DNA of 64,000 nt, from assembly GCF_030704305.1 (NCBI RefSeq), contig NZ_CP131935.1, positions 4,712,001 through 4,776,000 of the forward strand. The letters run 5' to 3'. Made by a program: the position numbers and the translations under genes. The DNA comes from Massilia sp. R2A-15. Its GTDB lineage: Bacteria > Pseudomonadota > Gammaproteobacteria > Burkholderiales > Burkholderiaceae_D. The stretch's first letter is position 1, and every line of letters begins with the position of its first letter. This document shows positions 27,601 through 45,335 of this stretch, piece by piece. A model generated the notes under the pieces. The model had not been told where the DNA came from, did no database searches, and saw nothing but the letters and a program-made list of their open reading frames with translations.

Positions 27601-30600
27601 CTACTGCGCCAGCGCCGCTTCCGCCGCCACGAACTCCCTGAACTCGCTCGCCACCATCGGCCGCGCAAACAGATAGCCCTGCGCTTCGTCGCACTGGTGC
27701 ATGCGCAGGAAGTTGCGCTGCGCCGCCGTCTCCACGCCTTCGGCCAGCACCGTCAGCCCCATCGCATGGGCCATGCTGATGGTGGCCGTGACGATCGCCG
27801 CGTCGTTCGGATCGTTCTCGATGTCGGTGACAAAACCGCGGTCGATCTTGATGCGGTCGATCGCGAACAGCTTCAGGTACGACAGCGACGAATAGCCCGT
27901 GCCGAAGTCGTCGATCGCCACGTTGATGCCGCGCTCGCGCAATGAGCGCAGCAGGTAGCGCGTGTGCTCCGGGTCGTGCATCGCCGCCGACTCGGTGATC
28001 TCCAGTTCCAGCATCGCCGGATCGACCCCGGCCTCGGCCAGCAGCAGGTCCAGGCGCGGCAGCAGGTCGCGCCCGTGGCACTGGCGCGCCGACAGGTTCA
28101 CCGCCATGCGCATGCGGCCCATGCCGTCGCGCTTCCACTCGGCCATCAGCTCGATCGCCCGCACCAGCACCCAGTCGCCCAGCGCCAGGATCAGGTTCGA
28201 TTCCTCGGCGATCGGGATCACCCGGTTCGGCTCGATCATGCCCAGCTCCGGATGCGGCCAGCGCAGCAGCGCCTCGGCGCCGACCACGCGGCCGGAGTCG
28301 AGCGCGATCTGCGGCTGCAGGTGCAATTCGAACTGCTTCTGCCCGAGCGCGGCCCAGATGCGGTTTTCCATCATCAGGCGCTCGTGGGTGGCGGCGTTCA
28401 TCGCCGGCGAGTAGAACTGGAAATTGCCGCGGCCCTCGCTCTTGGCCGCATACATCGCGGTGTCGGCGTGGCGCATCAGGATGCCGGCGTTCGGCGCGTC
28501 GTTGGGGAACATCGCGATGCCCACCGAGGAGCCGCTGTACATGGTCTGGTTCTCGAAGCGGTAGGGCGCCGCCAGCGACTGCACGATGCGCACCGCCACC
28601 GCGCTCACCAGTTCCGGCGTCAGGTCGCCGGCCATCACGACGATGAATTCGTCGCCGCCCAGGCGCGCGATGATGTCGACGTCGCGCAGCAGTTCCTTGA
28701 GCCGCTGCGCCACTTCGACCAGCAGCAGGTCGCCGACCTGGTGGCCGTGCGAGTCGTTGATCTTCTTGAAGTGGTCGAGGTCGAGGAACAGCAGCGCCAC
28801 ATGCTGGCCGGCGCGGCGCGCCTGCGCCAGCAGCTGGTCGAGGTGCAGGTTCAGCGAGAAGCGGTTTTCCAGCCCGGTCAGCGGATCGTGGTGGGCCAGC
28901 TCGTAGATGTGCTTCTGGGCGCGGCGCTGCTCGGTCAGGTCGTGGATGATGCAGACAAAGATGCTTTCCTCGCGCAGCTTGACCTGGCTGGCCGAGATCG
29001 ACAGCGGGAAGGTGGCGCCGGCGCTGGTGGTGCCGGCCAGTTCGCACGCCGCGGCGCCCGATTGCGCAAGGCGCGGCAGCGCGGCGCCGCCGTCGCCCTC
29101 GGGCAGCTCGAGCAGATGTTCGATGCGCACGCCGCACAGGCCGTCGGCGCCGTAGCCGAACAGCGCCCCGGCCGCCGGATTGGCCGACAGCACGGCGCCG
29201 CGATGGTCCACCGTGATGATCGCGTCGGCGGCGTTGTCGAGGATCGCCTGCAGGCGCGCCTCGCGTTCGCGCAGGCGCGCGGTGGCGTCGTCGACCTGGG
29301 CCTGGATCTGGGTGCGCTCGCCCGAGATCACCAGCATCAGCGCGCCCATCAGCGCGGTCAGCAGCAGCCCGCCCGACAGCACGCTCCAGCTTTGCCAGCT
29401 GGTGTGCGCGCGCAGGTAGGCGGCGTCGGGCGCCAGCTGCAGCTCGAAGCGGCGCCCGCCGAATTCGAGCTGCTTGCGGTACGCCGCTTCGCGCTGCGCC
29501 GGCGCCGGCGCGTCGATCACCTTGACCGGCGCGCCGCCCGCCGTGACGTCGGCGAAGCCGACCACGAAGTGCGGGAAGTCGCTCTGGGCAAGGGCCCGTC
29601 CGAGGTAAGTGTCGATGCGCAGCGCCAGGTCGAGCGCGCCGGCCGGCGGCCCGGCCGGGTCGGGGCCCATCACCCGCTGCATCAGGTGGATGCCCAGCGT
29701 GCCGGTCTGGCGCAGGCGCACCGGCGCGCTGGCCGCCGGCCGCCCGGTGCGCAGCGCCTCGGTCAGCGCATGGCCGCGCCCCGTTTCGGTCATGAAATCG
29801 CGCCCCAGCAGCAGCTCGCCGCTGGCCGGCTCGATCAGCAGGATCGGGAAGTAGGACGGGCGCCGCGCTGCCGGCCTGGCCGCGCCGCCGCTGGTGATGT
29901 CGAGCACTTCGTAGCTGCGCCCGTAGTACGCGCTGCCCCAGGCCTCGAACGCCGCGCGCTCGGCGTCGGTCACGCGCGGCAGCCAGGCCATCGCCAGCAA
30001 CTCGGGGCGCTCGCGCAGGTAGGGGCCGGCGACGTCCAAAAAATTATCCGCCGAGATGGCGTTGCCCGGGCCGCTGCGCTGCCGCGCCGTGCCCGGATCG
30101 TCGATCGCGCGCGCCACCCCGGACAGGAAGCGTTCGTGTTCGGACAGCGCCGCCTGCATCATCTGGCCCACTTCCTGCGCCTTCAGGCGGAACGTCTGCA
30201 TCTGCTGCTCGCTCTCCCATGCGCGCGCCTGCTGGTAGATCGCCACGAACACGCCGGCCGCGACGATCAGCGGCAGCGCCACCAGCAGCCGGCGCGGGCG
30301 CCACAGCACGCGCGGCCGGCCGATCGCCACCCAGCACAGCGGCGCCGCCAGCAGGATGCCGATGGCGTCGCCGATCCACCAGTTGAGCCAGCTGATCGAC
30401 ATGTCGTGCGGCGCCGTGCCCAGCCAGGACAGCACGCCCAGCGACAGGCTGGCGCGGATGGTGCAGATCAGGGGCGTGAGCAGCAGGAAGCTGAGCACCG
30501 CGCGCCCGGACGCGATGGCCGGATCGACCCAGCGCCGCAGCAGCGCGGCGCCGACCATCGCCTGCACCAGCGCGGCCCCCGCCAGCAGCAGGCCGGGCAC

Positions 30601-30867
30601 ACCAGCGGCGGGCGCGCCGGGCAGGGCCGGCAGCACGACGGGAAGCAGGGTGGCGAACGCCAGTCCGGGCAGCAGGCGCCAGCCGCCGCTGTAGAGCGCG
30701 GCGACGCCGATGCCGGCCGCCAGCGACAGCGGCGGCGCCTCGCCCGGGCGCACCGCCAGGAACTGGCCGATCGCGCCGGCCGCCAGGCACGCCGCCACCA
30801 GCCACAGATTGGCAGCGAGGCGCCGGCGCCGATGAGACTTCGGGGTGTGCAATGTTGAAACCCTCAT
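27601..30867 (-). CDS. MASE1-CHASE-PAS-GGDEF-EAL membrane signalling protein
   Basis: This protein has about 1088 residues. The N-terminal MASE1-like multi-TM region (residues about 15-250) precedes a periplasmic CHASE domain (about 290-480), a further TM segment (VLSGGLLLTALMGALMLVIS) and a coiled coil. A PAS domain (ILDNAADAIITVDHRGAVLSA) follows, then GGDEF (RLGGDEFIVVMAGD, about 737) and EAL (VGAEALLRWPHPELGM, about 864). The RxxD I-site (RDVD) and EAL metal residues (DDFGTGYSSLSYLK) are present, so both synthesis and hydrolysis of c-di-GMP are possible. The start at 30867 is preferred because the basic stretch before the first TM follows it. The open frame reaches 30978. Confidence 0.92.
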   Translation of the reverse strand: MRVSTLHTPKSHRRRRLAANLWLVAACLAAGAIGQFLAVRPGEAPPLSLAAGIGVAALYSGGWRLLPGLAFATLLPVVLPALPGAPAAGVPGLLLAGAALVQAMVGAALLRRWVDPAIASGRAVLSFLLLTPLICTIRASLSLGVLSWLGTAPHDMSISWLNWWIGDAIGILLAAPLCWVAIGRPRVLWRPRRLLVALPLIVAAGVFVAIYQQARAWESEQQMQTFRLKAQEVGQMMQAALSEHERFLSGVARAIDDPGTARQRSGPGNAISADNFLDVAGPYLRERPELLAMAWLPRVTDAERAAFEAWGSAYYGRSYEVLDITSGGAARPAARRPSYFPILLIEPASGELLLGRDFMTETGRGHALTEALRTGRPAASAPVRLRQTGTLGIHLMQRVMGPDPAGPPAGALDLALRIDTYLGRALAQSDFPHFVVGFADVTAGGAPVKVIDAPAPAQREAAYRKQLEFGGRRFELQLAPDAAYLRAHTSWQSWSVLSGGLLLTALMGALMLVISGERTQIQAQVDDATARLREREARLQAILDNAADAIITVDHRGAVLSANPAAGALFGYGADGLCGVRIEHLLELPEGDGGAALPRLAQSGAAACELAGTTSAGATFPLSISASQVKLREESIFVCIIHDLTEQRRAQKHIYELAHHDPLTGLENRFSLNLHLDQLLAQARRAGQHVALLFLDLDHFKKINDSHGHQVGDLLLVEVAQRLKELLRDVDIIARLGGDEFIVVMAGDLTPELVSAVAVRIVQSLAAPYRFENQTMYSGSSVGIAMFPNDAPNAGILMRHADTAMYAAKSEGRGNFQFYSPAMNAATHERLMMENRIWAALGQKQFELHLQPQIALDSGRVVGAEALLRWPHPELGMIEPNRVIPIAEESNLILALGDWVLVRAIELMAEWKRDGMGRMRMAVNLSARQCHGRDLLPRLDLLLAEAGVDPAMLELEITESAAMHDPEHTRYLLRSLRERGINVAIDDFGTGYSSLSYLKLFAIDRIKIDRGFVTDIENDPNDAAIVTATISMAHAMGLTVLAEGVETAAQRNFLRMHQCDEAQGYLFARPMVASEFREFVAAEAALAQ

Positions 30868-31047
30868 GTGCCGATGTGGCCAGGCAGCCACATGTTCCCG
30901 CGCGCGAACAATGGTCGCTCCTGCGATGAATTCTAGACCAAATCGCGAACGCTTCGCGAACCCTTGCACTATCGGCACAGGGCCGTTACAATCACGCCCC
31001 GAAGCAAGTTCATTGTCGAATCGGCGGAAAATCAGCCGGGAAAGTTG

Positions 31048-31076
31048 TTGACAGTGTCTGGTGCTTGCTTCATACT
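31048..31076 (+). promoter_or_regulatory. Sigma70 promoter of the tRNA-tuf operon
   Basis: TTGACA (31048-31053) and CATACT (31071-31076) are separated by 17 bp, and the tRNA-Tyr gene begins 15 bases further on. This is a near-consensus strong promoter, as expected for stable RNA and tuf. Confidence 0.75.
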
Positions 31077-31090
31077 CTGCGGTTCCTCGC

Positions 31091-31175
<85 letters not shown>

Positions 31176-31229
31176 AGATGTTGCAAGGAAGTTGTAGCGG
31201 TTTGTGAAGAAGAGATGATGTTGTACCTC

Positions 31230-31303
31230 GCGGGTGTAGCTCAATGGTAGAGCAGAAGCCTTCCAAGCTTACGACGAGGGTTCGATTCCCTTCACCCGCT
31301 CCA
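31230..31303 (+). tRNA. tRNA-Gly: tRNA-Gly(TCC)
   Basis: Acceptor GCGGGTG pairs with CACCCGC. The D arm is TAGCTCAATGGTAGAGC, the anticodon loop is CTTCCAAG (TCC), the T arm is GGGTTCGATTCCC, and CCA is encoded. Confidence 0.97.
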
Positions 31304-31340
31304 GTTTCTTGCAATGCATGTAGTACATCGCAATACATTA

Positions 31341-31415
<75 letters not shown>

Positions 31416-31501
31416 GAATTCAGTAGCACGCAAGTCGCAGTAAATTCAACAGACAGTCAGGCGAGCGCCTGGGAATTTCTCAAAATCGTTAGGAGTCTAA
31501 A

Positions 31502-32692
31502 ATGGCAAAAGGTAAATTCGAACGGACCAAGCCGCACGTCAACGTCGGTACCATCGGTCACGTTGATCACGGCAAGACGACCCTGACGGCTGCAATCGCG
31601 ACCGTTCTGTCGAAGAAATTCGGCGGCGAAGCAAAAGCATACGACCAGATCGATGCTGCTCCAGAAGAAAAAGCACGCGGCATTACCATCAACACCGCGC
31701 ACGTCGAGTACGAAACCGCCGGCCGTCACTACGCTCACGTTGACTGCCCAGGCCACGCCGACTACATCAAGAACATGATTACCGGTGCAGCGCAGATGGA
31801 CGGCGCGATCCTGGTTTGCTCCGCAGCTGACGGCCCAATGCCACAGACCCGCGAGCACATCCTGCTGGCACGCCAGGTTGGCGTTCCATACATCATCGTG
31901 TTCCTGAACAAGTGCGACCTGGTCGACGACGCAGAACTGCTGGAACTGGTCGAAATGGAAGTGCGCGAGCTCCTGTCGAAGTACGAGTTCCCAGGCGACG
32001 ACCTGCCGATCATCAAGGGTTCGGCACGTATGGCGCTGGACGGCGACACCGGCCCGATGGGCGAGCAGGCGATCATGCAACTGGCTGAAGCCCTCGACAC
32101 CTACATCCCGACCCCAGAGCGCGCAGTTGACGGCGCCTTCCTGATGCCAGTCGAAGACGTGTTCTCGATCTCGGGCCGCGGTACCGTGGTGACCGGTCGT
32201 GTTGAGCGCGGCATCATCAAGGTCGGCGAAGAAATCGAAATCGTCGGCATCAAAGATACCGTCAAGACCACCTGCACCGGCGTGGAAATGTTCCGCAAGC
32301 TGCTGGACCAGGGCCAGGCTGGCGACAACGTCGGTCTGCTGCTGCGCGGCACCAAGCGTGAAGACGTCGAGCGCGGCCAGGTTCTGGCCAAGCCAGGTTC
32401 GATCAAGCCGCACAACCACTTCACCGGCGAGATCTATGTCCTGTCGAAAGACGAAGGTGGCCGTCACACCCCGTTCTTCAACAACTATCGTCCACAGTTC
32501 TACTTCCGTACCACGGACGTGACCGGTTCGATCGAGCTGCCAGCGGACAAAGAGATGGTCATGCCAGGCGATAACGTGTCGATCACCGTCAAGCTGATCA
32601 ACCCGATCGCGATGGAAGAAGGCCTGCGTTTCGCAATCCGCGAAGGCGGCCGTACCGTCGGCGCCGGCGTGGTTGCCAAGATCATCGCTTAA
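31502..32692 (+). CDS. tuf: Translation elongation factor Tu
   Basis: This 396-residue protein is standard for EF-Tu. It has the G1 motif [11 protein letters not shown]3 DCPGHADY, G4 NKCD, and the beta-barrel domains 2 and 3 ending [11 protein letters not shown]. It delivers aminoacyl-tRNA to the ribosome. Codon choice differs from the neighbourhood (more CCA, GCA and GTT codons), typical of a very highly expressed gene. Co-transcription with the three upstream tRNAs is likely. Confidence 0.99.
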   Translation: MAKGKFERTKPHVNVGTIGHVDHGKTTLTAAIATVLSKKFGGEAKAYDQIDAAPEEKARGITINTAHVEYETAGRHYAHVDCPGHADYIKNMITGAAQMDGAILVCSAADGPMPQTREHILLARQVGVPYIIVFLNKCDLVDDAELLELVEMEVRELLSKYEFPGDDLPIIKGSARMALDGDTGPMGEQAIMQLAEALDTYIPTPERAVDGAFLMPVEDVFSISGRGTVVTGRVERGIIKVGEEIEIVGIKDTVKTTCTGVEMFRKLLDQGQAGDNVGLLLRGTKREDVERGQVLAKPGSIKPHNHFTGEIYVLSKDEGGRHTPFFNNYRPQFYFRTTDVTGSIELPADKEMVMPGDNVSITVKLINPIAMEEGLRFAIREGGRTVGAGVVAKIIA

Positions 32693-32706
32693 TACTTAAG
32701 CTGATC

Positions 32707-32744
32707 GACCCAGAATGGCGGAACCCGGTTCCGCTGTTCTGGTC
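32707..32744 (+). terminator. Hairpin downstream of tuf
   Basis: GACC-CAGAA-..GCGGAA / TTCCGC..TTCTG-GTC forms a long imperfect stem 15 bases after the tuf stop. It has no T-run, so it may be a processing or weak termination site rather than a full intrinsic terminator. Confidence 0.5.
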
Positions 32745-32758
32745 AGGAAGTCGGCTGC

Positions 32759-32787
32759 TTGCCCGGGCGCGTGCCTGGTGTTACAAT
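32759..32787 (+). promoter_or_regulatory. Sigma70 promoter of tRNA-Trp-secE-nusG
   Basis: TTGCCC (32759-32764), a 17-bp spacer, then TACAAT (32782-32787). tRNA-Trp begins 27 bases downstream. Confidence 0.65.
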
Positions 32788-32813
32788 AGTCGATTCCACT
32801 GTAGTTGTACCGT

Positions 32814-32889
32814 AGGGACGTAGCTCAATTGGCAGAGCGTCGGTCTCCAAAACCGAAGGTTGGGGGTTCGATGCCCTCCGTCCCTGCCA
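32814..32889 (+). tRNA. tRNA-Trp: tRNA-Trp(CCA)
   Basis: Acceptor AGGGACG pairs with CGTCCCT. The D arm contains TAGCTCAATTGGCAGAGC, the anticodon loop is TCTCCAAAA (CCA), the T arm is GGGGGTTCGATGCCC, and G then CCA end the gene. It lies directly before secE, the common betaproteobacterial order. Confidence 0.97.
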
Positions 32890-32923
32890 CCGATCTGGTG
32901 CTAGGCACCGAAAGTTAAAAAGT

Positions 32924-33313
32924 ATGTCTAATCAATCCGTGCAAACCGTCAGCACGTCGAACGACAAGTTTAAGGTGGCACTGGCAGTAGTTGCCATGAT
33001 TGCGGGGGTCGTCGGGTTCTTTTACCTGAAAGGCCATAATAAACCAGCTTTGATGTGCGCAGGCGCACTCGTGGCTGGTTTGGCTTTTGCCGTCCTGCTT
33101 TTGTGGACCTCCGCTACCGGCCGCGATTTCCTGAACTTCGCCAAAGAGTCCGTTCGCGAAACCAAGAAGGTCGTGTGGCCTACCCGCAAGGAAGCGATGC
33201 AGATCACCGGCGTCGTGTTCGCCTTTGTGCTGATCATGGCGATCTTCCTGTGGGGCACGGACAAGCTGCTGGAATTCCTGTTGTACGACGTAATACTTGG
33301 TTGGAAACAATAA
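32924..33313 (+). CDS. secE: Preprotein translocase subunit SecE
   Basis: This 129-residue protein has three membrane segments (about 19-35, 42-62 and 95-122). The conserved SecE amphipathic stretch [20 protein letters not shown] lies before the last one. It stabilises SecY in the Sec translocon. It overlaps nusG by one base (TAATG), so translation is coupled. Confidence 0.97.
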   Translation: MSNQSVQTVSTSNDKFKVALAVVAMIAGVVGFFYLKGHNKPALMCAGALVAGLAFAVLLLWTSATGRDFLNFAKESVRETKKVVWPTRKEAMQITGVVFAFVLIMAIFLWGTDKLLEFLLYDVILGWKQ

Positions 33314-33927
33314 TGAGCGATATGCAAGATGATGCTGTGCCAGGTGAAGACGCCCCTGCACCAGATGCTGGCGCACCGCTGAGTGTTCCGGTAAGTAACA
33401 AGCGCTGGTATGTCGTGCACGCTTATTCCGGCATGGAAAAGAGCGTCATGCGCGCGCTGACCGAGCGCGTCGAGCGCGCCGGCATGCAGGAACAGTTCGG
33501 CCGCATCCTGGTGCCGGTCGAAGAAGTCGTCGAAGTCAAGAACGGCCAGAAGTCGGTCAGCGAACGTCGTTTCTTCCCTGGCTACGTGCTGGTCGAAATG
33601 GAAATGACCGACGAGACCTGGCACCTGGTCAAGAACACCAGCAAGGTCACCGGTTTCATCGGCGGCAAGTCGAACAAGCCGACGCCGATTCCGGCGCGCG
33701 AGATCGACAAGATCATGCAGCAGATGCAAGAGGGTGTCGAGAAGCCGCGCCCGAAAGTGCTGTACGAAGTGGGCGAGCAGGTGCGCATCAAGGATGGTCC
33801 GTTCACCGACTTCAACGGCAACGTCGAAGAAGTCAACTACGAGAAATCCAAAGTGCGCGTCTCGGTCACCATCTTCGGCCGCGCAACGCCAGTCGAACTC
33901 GAGTTCGGCCAGGTCGAAAAAGTATAA
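33313..33927 (+). CDS. nusG: Transcription termination/antitermination protein NusG
   Basis: This 204-residue protein has an N-terminal NGN domain ([31 protein letters not shown]) and a C-terminal KOW domain ([20 protein letters not shown]). The open frame runs further upstream, but the ATG at 33313 overlaps the secE stop and gives the known N-terminus. It binds RNA polymerase, modulates pausing and links transcription with ribosomes or Rho. A family B repeat separates it from rplK, unlike the compact gap usual here. Confidence 0.98.
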   Translation: MSDMQDDAVPGEDAPAPDAGAPLSVPVSNKRWYVVHAYSGMEKSVMRALTERVERAGMQEQFGRILVPVEEVVEVKNGQKSVSERRFFPGYVLVEMEMTDETWHLVKNTSKVTGFIGGKSNKPTPIPAREIDKIMQQMQEGVEKPRPKVLYEVGEQVRIKDGPFTDFNGNVEEVNYEKSKVRVSVTIFGRATPVELEFGQVEKV

Positions 33928-33930
33928 GTC

Positions 33931-34000
33931 GTCGTTCCTGCGCAGGCAGGAACCCATGCTGAGCAAGCTCTGTATGGACCCCAGCCTTCGCTGGGGCGAC
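33931..34000. repeat. Family B REP-like composite in nusG-rplK gap
   Basis: Left hairpin GTCGTTCCTGCGCAGGCAGG is followed by AACCCATGCTGA. Right hairpin is GGACCCCAGCCTTCGCTGGG followed by GCGAC. It starts 4 bp after the nusG stop and lies within a normally conserved operon. Confidence 0.72.
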
Positions 34001-34118
34001 AACCCGGTAGTCAACGTGTAATTGAAACGTCGCCGCAGTTTTGGCGGAATTTAATAAGAGGAGCCCTGCCAATGTTGTACCGGCGGGGCGCTACTACTCA
34101 TCCAAGATAGGAGCCATC

Positions 34119-34550
34119 ATGGCAAAGAAAATCATTGGTTTTATCAAGCTGCAAGTGCCAGCTGGTAAAGCAAACCCATCCCCACCGATCGGCCCAGCGC
34201 TGGGTCAGCGCGGCCTGAACATCATGGAATTCTGCAAGGCGTTCAACGCCCAGACCCAGGGTGTCGAGCCAGGTATGCCAATCCCTGTCGTGATCACCGC
34301 GTTCGCCGACAAGTCCTTCACCTTCGTGATGAAGACGCCTCCTGCGACCTACCTGATCAAGAAGGCCGCCGGCATCACCAAAGGTTCGCCGAAGCCGCAC
34401 ACCGACAAGGTTGGTACCCTGTCGCGCGCTCAAGCTGAAGAAATCGCAAAAACAAAACAGCCAGATCTGACCGCTGCCGACATGGATGCTGCCGTTCGCA
34501 TCATCGCCGGCTCCGCGCGTTCGATGGGCATCACGGTGGAAGGTGTTTAA
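34119..34550 (+). CDS. rplK: 50S ribosomal protein L11
   Basis: This 143-residue protein is the full family length. It has [20 protein letters not shown] at the N-terminus and a C-terminal rRNA-binding domain ending [16 protein letters not shown]. It binds 23S rRNA in the GTPase-associated centre. The ATG at 34119 follows AGGAG. rplA begins 2 bp after the stop. Confidence 0.98.
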   Translation: MAKKIIGFIKLQVPAGKANPSPPIGPALGQRGLNIMEFCKAFNAQTQGVEPGMPIPVVITAFADKSFTFVMKTPPATYLIKKAAGITKGSPKPHTDKVGTLSRAQAEEIAKTKQPDLTAADMDAAVRIIAGSARSMGITVEGV

Positions 34551-34552
34551 TC

Positions 34553-35248
34553 ATGGCAAAACTGTCCAAGCGCGTTAAAGCAATCAAGGCCAAGGTAGAC
34601 CGCAACAAGGCCTACGGTTTCGACAATGCAGTGGCCCTGATCAAGGAATTCGCCACCGCCAAGTTCAACGAATCGATCGACGTGTCGGTTCAGCTGGGCG
34701 TGGATCCGAAGAAGTCGGACCAGGTCGTTCGCGGCTCCGTCGTGCTGCCAGCCGGCACCGGCAAGACCGTTCGCGTCGCTGTGTTCGCTACCGGTGAAAA
34801 GGCCGAGCAGGCCAAAGCCGCCGGCGCCGACATCGTTGGTATGGAAGACCTGGCCGAGAAAGTCAAAGCCGGCGACATGCCTTTCGACATCGTCATCGCT
34901 TCGCCAGACACCATGCGTATCGTCGGTACCCTGGGCCAGATCCTGGGTCCACGCGGCCTGATGCCTAACCCGAAAGTCGGCACCGTGACCGCCGATGTCG
35001 CTACCGCGGTGAAAAACGCGAAAGCCGGCCAGGTTCAGTACCGTACCGACAAGGCAGGTATCATCCACGCCACCATCGGCCGCAAGTCGTTCAGCGACGC
35101 CGACCTGAAGACCAACCTGGTCGCCCTGATCGAAGCACTGAACAAGGCCAAGCCAGCATCGTCGAAGGGCGTGTACCTGCGCAAGGTCGCCATCTCGTCG
35201 ACCATGGGCGCCGGCGTCCGTATCGACCAGGCTTCCCTGGCAGCTTAA
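34553..35248 (+). CDS. rplA: 50S ribosomal protein L1
   Basis: This 231-residue protein shows L1 motifs: [40 protein letters not shown] and the C-terminal [11 protein letters not shown]. It forms the L1 stalk and in many bacteria represses its own L11-L1 operon at the mRNA. It lies 2 bp downstream of rplK. Confidence 0.98.
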   Translation: MAKLSKRVKAIKAKVDRNKAYGFDNAVALIKEFATAKFNESIDVSVQLGVDPKKSDQVVRGSVVLPAGTGKTVRVAVFATGEKAEQAKAAGADIVGMEDLAEKVKAGDMPFDIVIASPDTMRIVGTLGQILGPRGLMPNPKVGTVTADVATAVKNAKAGQVQYRTDKAGIIHATIGRKSFSDADLKTNLVALIEALNKAKPASSKGVYLRKVAISSTMGAGVRIDQASLAA

Positions 35249-35515
35249 GTTTCAAGAATCAAGTCCTCGCGGAACAACGCGGGGCGCATCTTTGGGCTGG
35301 TCGGGCATTTTCCCGGCCAGACAATCAAAGACCGTTGGGCCGAAGCAGCAGTCGGGCGGAGGTTAAAAGAAGTTACCCAACGCAGATGGTGTACCCGAGC
35401 AAGTTTTGTAGTCCATGCTGCGTGAATTCATCCGCTCAGTTGTACTTCTTAACTTCGGACGCCGTGTTCGAACCGATGCGAGGCATTTGCCGAGCATCAT
35501 TTAAGGAGGTTGACC
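35249..35515 (+). promoter_or_regulatory. rplA-rplJ intergenic leader (L10-operon leader region)
   Basis: This 267-bp non-coding stretch lies where the autoregulatory rplJL leader sits in other bacteria. A clear hairpin, CTGGTCGGG / CCCGGCCAG, lies at 35297-35320. Further structured GC-rich sequence follows, and the strong ribosome site AAGGAGGT is at 35503-35510. L10(L12)4 binding here is inferred from family knowledge; I did not match the consensus structure base by base. A 66-codon open frame inside it is not a convincing gene. Confidence 0.5.
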
Positions 35516-36046
35516 GTGGGTCTCAATCTGAATGACAAAAAGGCCGTCGTCGCCGAAGTTTCCGCAAAAGTAGCATCTGCGCAAACGATCGTCGTGGCCG
35601 AATATCGTGGCATCCAGGTTGGTCACTTGACGCAACTTCGTGCCAAAGCGCGTACCCAAGGCGTGTACCTGCGTGTGTTGAAAAATACGCTCGCTCGTCG
35701 CTCCGTCGAAGGCACGCCGTTTGCAAGCCTGGCTGACGCCATGACCGGTCCGTTGATCTACTCGATCTCGGACGATGCAGTTGCAGCAGCGCGAGTCATC
35801 AACGACTTCGCTAAAACCAACGACAAGCTGGTCATCAAGGCAGGTAACTACGCAGGCAAGTCGCTGGATAAAGCGGCCGTTGCAGCGTTGGCAAGCATTC
35901 CAAGCCGTGAAGTCCTCATCTCGCAGTTGTTGGGCGTCATGCTGGCTCCGGTTTCGGGCTTTGCACGTGGTCTGGCTGCACTGGCAGCCAAGAAGAGCGA
36001 AGGTTCGGAAGCTGCTCCTGCAGCCGAAGAAACCGCTGCTGCTTAA
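35516..36046 (+). CDS. rplJ: 50S ribosomal protein L10
   Basis: This 176-residue protein matches L10: [56 protein letters not shown] and a C-terminal L7/L12-binding helix ending in an Ala/Glu tail. The start is the GTG at 35516, five bases after AAGGAGGT. An in-frame TTG at 35510 is inside the ribosome site. It anchors the L12 stalk and is expected to repress its own operon. Confidence 0.97.
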   Translation: MGLNLNDKKAVVAEVSAKVASAQTIVVAEYRGIQVGHLTQLRAKARTQGVYLRVLKNTLARRSVEGTPFASLADAMTGPLIYSISDDAVAAARVINDFAKTNDKLVIKAGNYAGKSLDKAAVAALASIPSREVLISQLLGVMLAPVSGFARGLAALAAKKSEGSEAAPAAEETAAA

Positions 36047-36098
36047 GCAGTCGTTTTTCAGTCAATACCAATCTATTCAAAAAATTTAGGAGTTTCAA

Positions 36099-36473
36099 AT
36101 GGCAATCAGCAAAGACGACATCCTGGCAGCAGTTAGCGAAATGTCCGTAATGGACCTGAACGAACTGGTCAAGGCATTCGAAGAGAAGTTCGGCGTTTCG
36201 GCCGCAGCAATGGCAGCTCCAGCAGCTGGCGGCGCCGCTGCTGGCGCGGCTGCTGAAGAGCAGACCGAATTCAACCTGGTTCTGGCCGACTTCGGCGCGA
36301 ACAAGGTTGGCGTCATCAAGGCAGTTCGCGAAATCACCGGTCTGGGCCTGAAAGAAGCCAAAGATCTGGTCGATGGCGCACCGAAGACCGTGAAAGAAGC
36401 GATTTCGAAAGCAGACGCAGAAGCAGGCAAGAAGAAGCTGGAAGAAGCTGGCGCGAAAGCCGAAATCAAGTAA
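36099..36473 (+). CDS. rplL: 50S ribosomal protein L7/L12
   Basis: This 124-residue acidic protein has an N-terminal dimerisation domain ([20 protein letters not shown]), an Ala/Gly hinge and a C-terminal factor-binding domain with [20 protein letters not shown]. It recruits translation GTPases. AGGAG lies before the ATG. A hairpin downstream separates it from rpoB. Confidence 0.98.
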   Translation: MAISKDDILAAVSEMSVMDLNELVKAFEEKFGVSAAAMAAPAAGGAAAGAAAEEQTEFNLVLADFGANKVGVIKAVREITGLGLKEAKDLVDGAPKTVKEAISKADAEAGKKKLEEAGAKAEIK

Positions 36474-36502
36474 TAGCAGTATTGGGCGGCTGTTCCGCGC
36501 CG

Positions 36503-36558
36503 GAGTCAAAGCTTGCGGTTCCCTTCCGAAAGGAGGGGAATGCGGCTTTGGCTCTTTT
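36503..36558 (+). terminator. rplL-rpoB attenuator hairpin
   Basis: A long stem (GAG.CAAAGC..GC..TTCCC.TTCC closed by a GAAA tetraloop and its complement GGA.GGGGAA..GC.GCTTTG.CTC) is followed by TTTT. In Escherichia coli this gap holds a partial terminator and RNase III site that lower rpoBC expression relative to L12. The same role is inferred here. Confidence 0.7.
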
Positions 36559-36705
36559 GTCGTCCCTGTCGTATATGTAGTAAGGTAGTACCCTTGTACT
36601 TGTTTCGCCTTCTTTTCACCTGACCGAAGTTCGAGACTTGAGGCCTTTCCAGTGTCGCCCTGGAAATTCCTGAATTCTCATCCTTTAGTCACTCACGGAG
36701 TGTCC

Positions 36706-40812
<4,107 letters not shown>

Positions 40813-40823
40813 ATCGCAGTAAA

Positions 40824-40849
40824 GGGTCTGACCCCGCGGGGTCAGACCC
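40824..40849. repeat. Perfect 26-bp family A' palindrome in rpoB-rpoC gap
   Basis: GGGTCTGACCCCG is followed directly by its exact reverse complement. It lies 11 bp after the rpoB stop and 47 bp before the rpoC start. The same subtype is at 49026-49051 (perfect) and 48042-48067 (imperfect). It has no T-run. Confidence 0.88.
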
Positions 40850-40896
40850 AGGTTTGGTTGGAAGCATCAGAAATTTAATCACCTCTGGAGTGATAC

Positions 40897-45144
<4,248 letters not shown>

Positions 45145-45163
45145 TTAGCTAGTCACTCAAACG

Positions 45164-45192
45164 AAAACGGCACCCTCGGGTGCCGTTTTTTT
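45164..45192 (+). terminator. Intrinsic terminator after rpoC
   Basis: AAACGGCACC-CTCG-GGTGCCGTTT followed by TTTTT is a textbook rho-independent terminator 20 bases after the rpoC stop. Confidence 0.93.
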
Positions 45193-45335
45193 ATTGGGCG
45201 TCCGCAAAGTTGAGCGTTTGTTTCCGCAATACGATTTGAAAATTCAAGATGAGGTGAGGGCGACGGAACATTGCTATCGTCATCACAGCGCGGGTGAGAC
45301 GGCAGGCGGCGACCAGGCCAGAGTGAAGGATTAAC

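Noticed and set aside
27964..30858. 964-codon open frame antisense to the GGDEF/EAL gene
   Set aside because: It is low-complexity Arg/Gln/His-rich sequence, a shadow of the real protein, which shows complete CHASE, PAS, GGDEF and EAL motifs.
35335..35535. 66-codon open frame between rplA and rplJ
   Set aside because: It overlaps the rplJ ribosome site and start, contains no recognisable product and lies in the expected structured leader.
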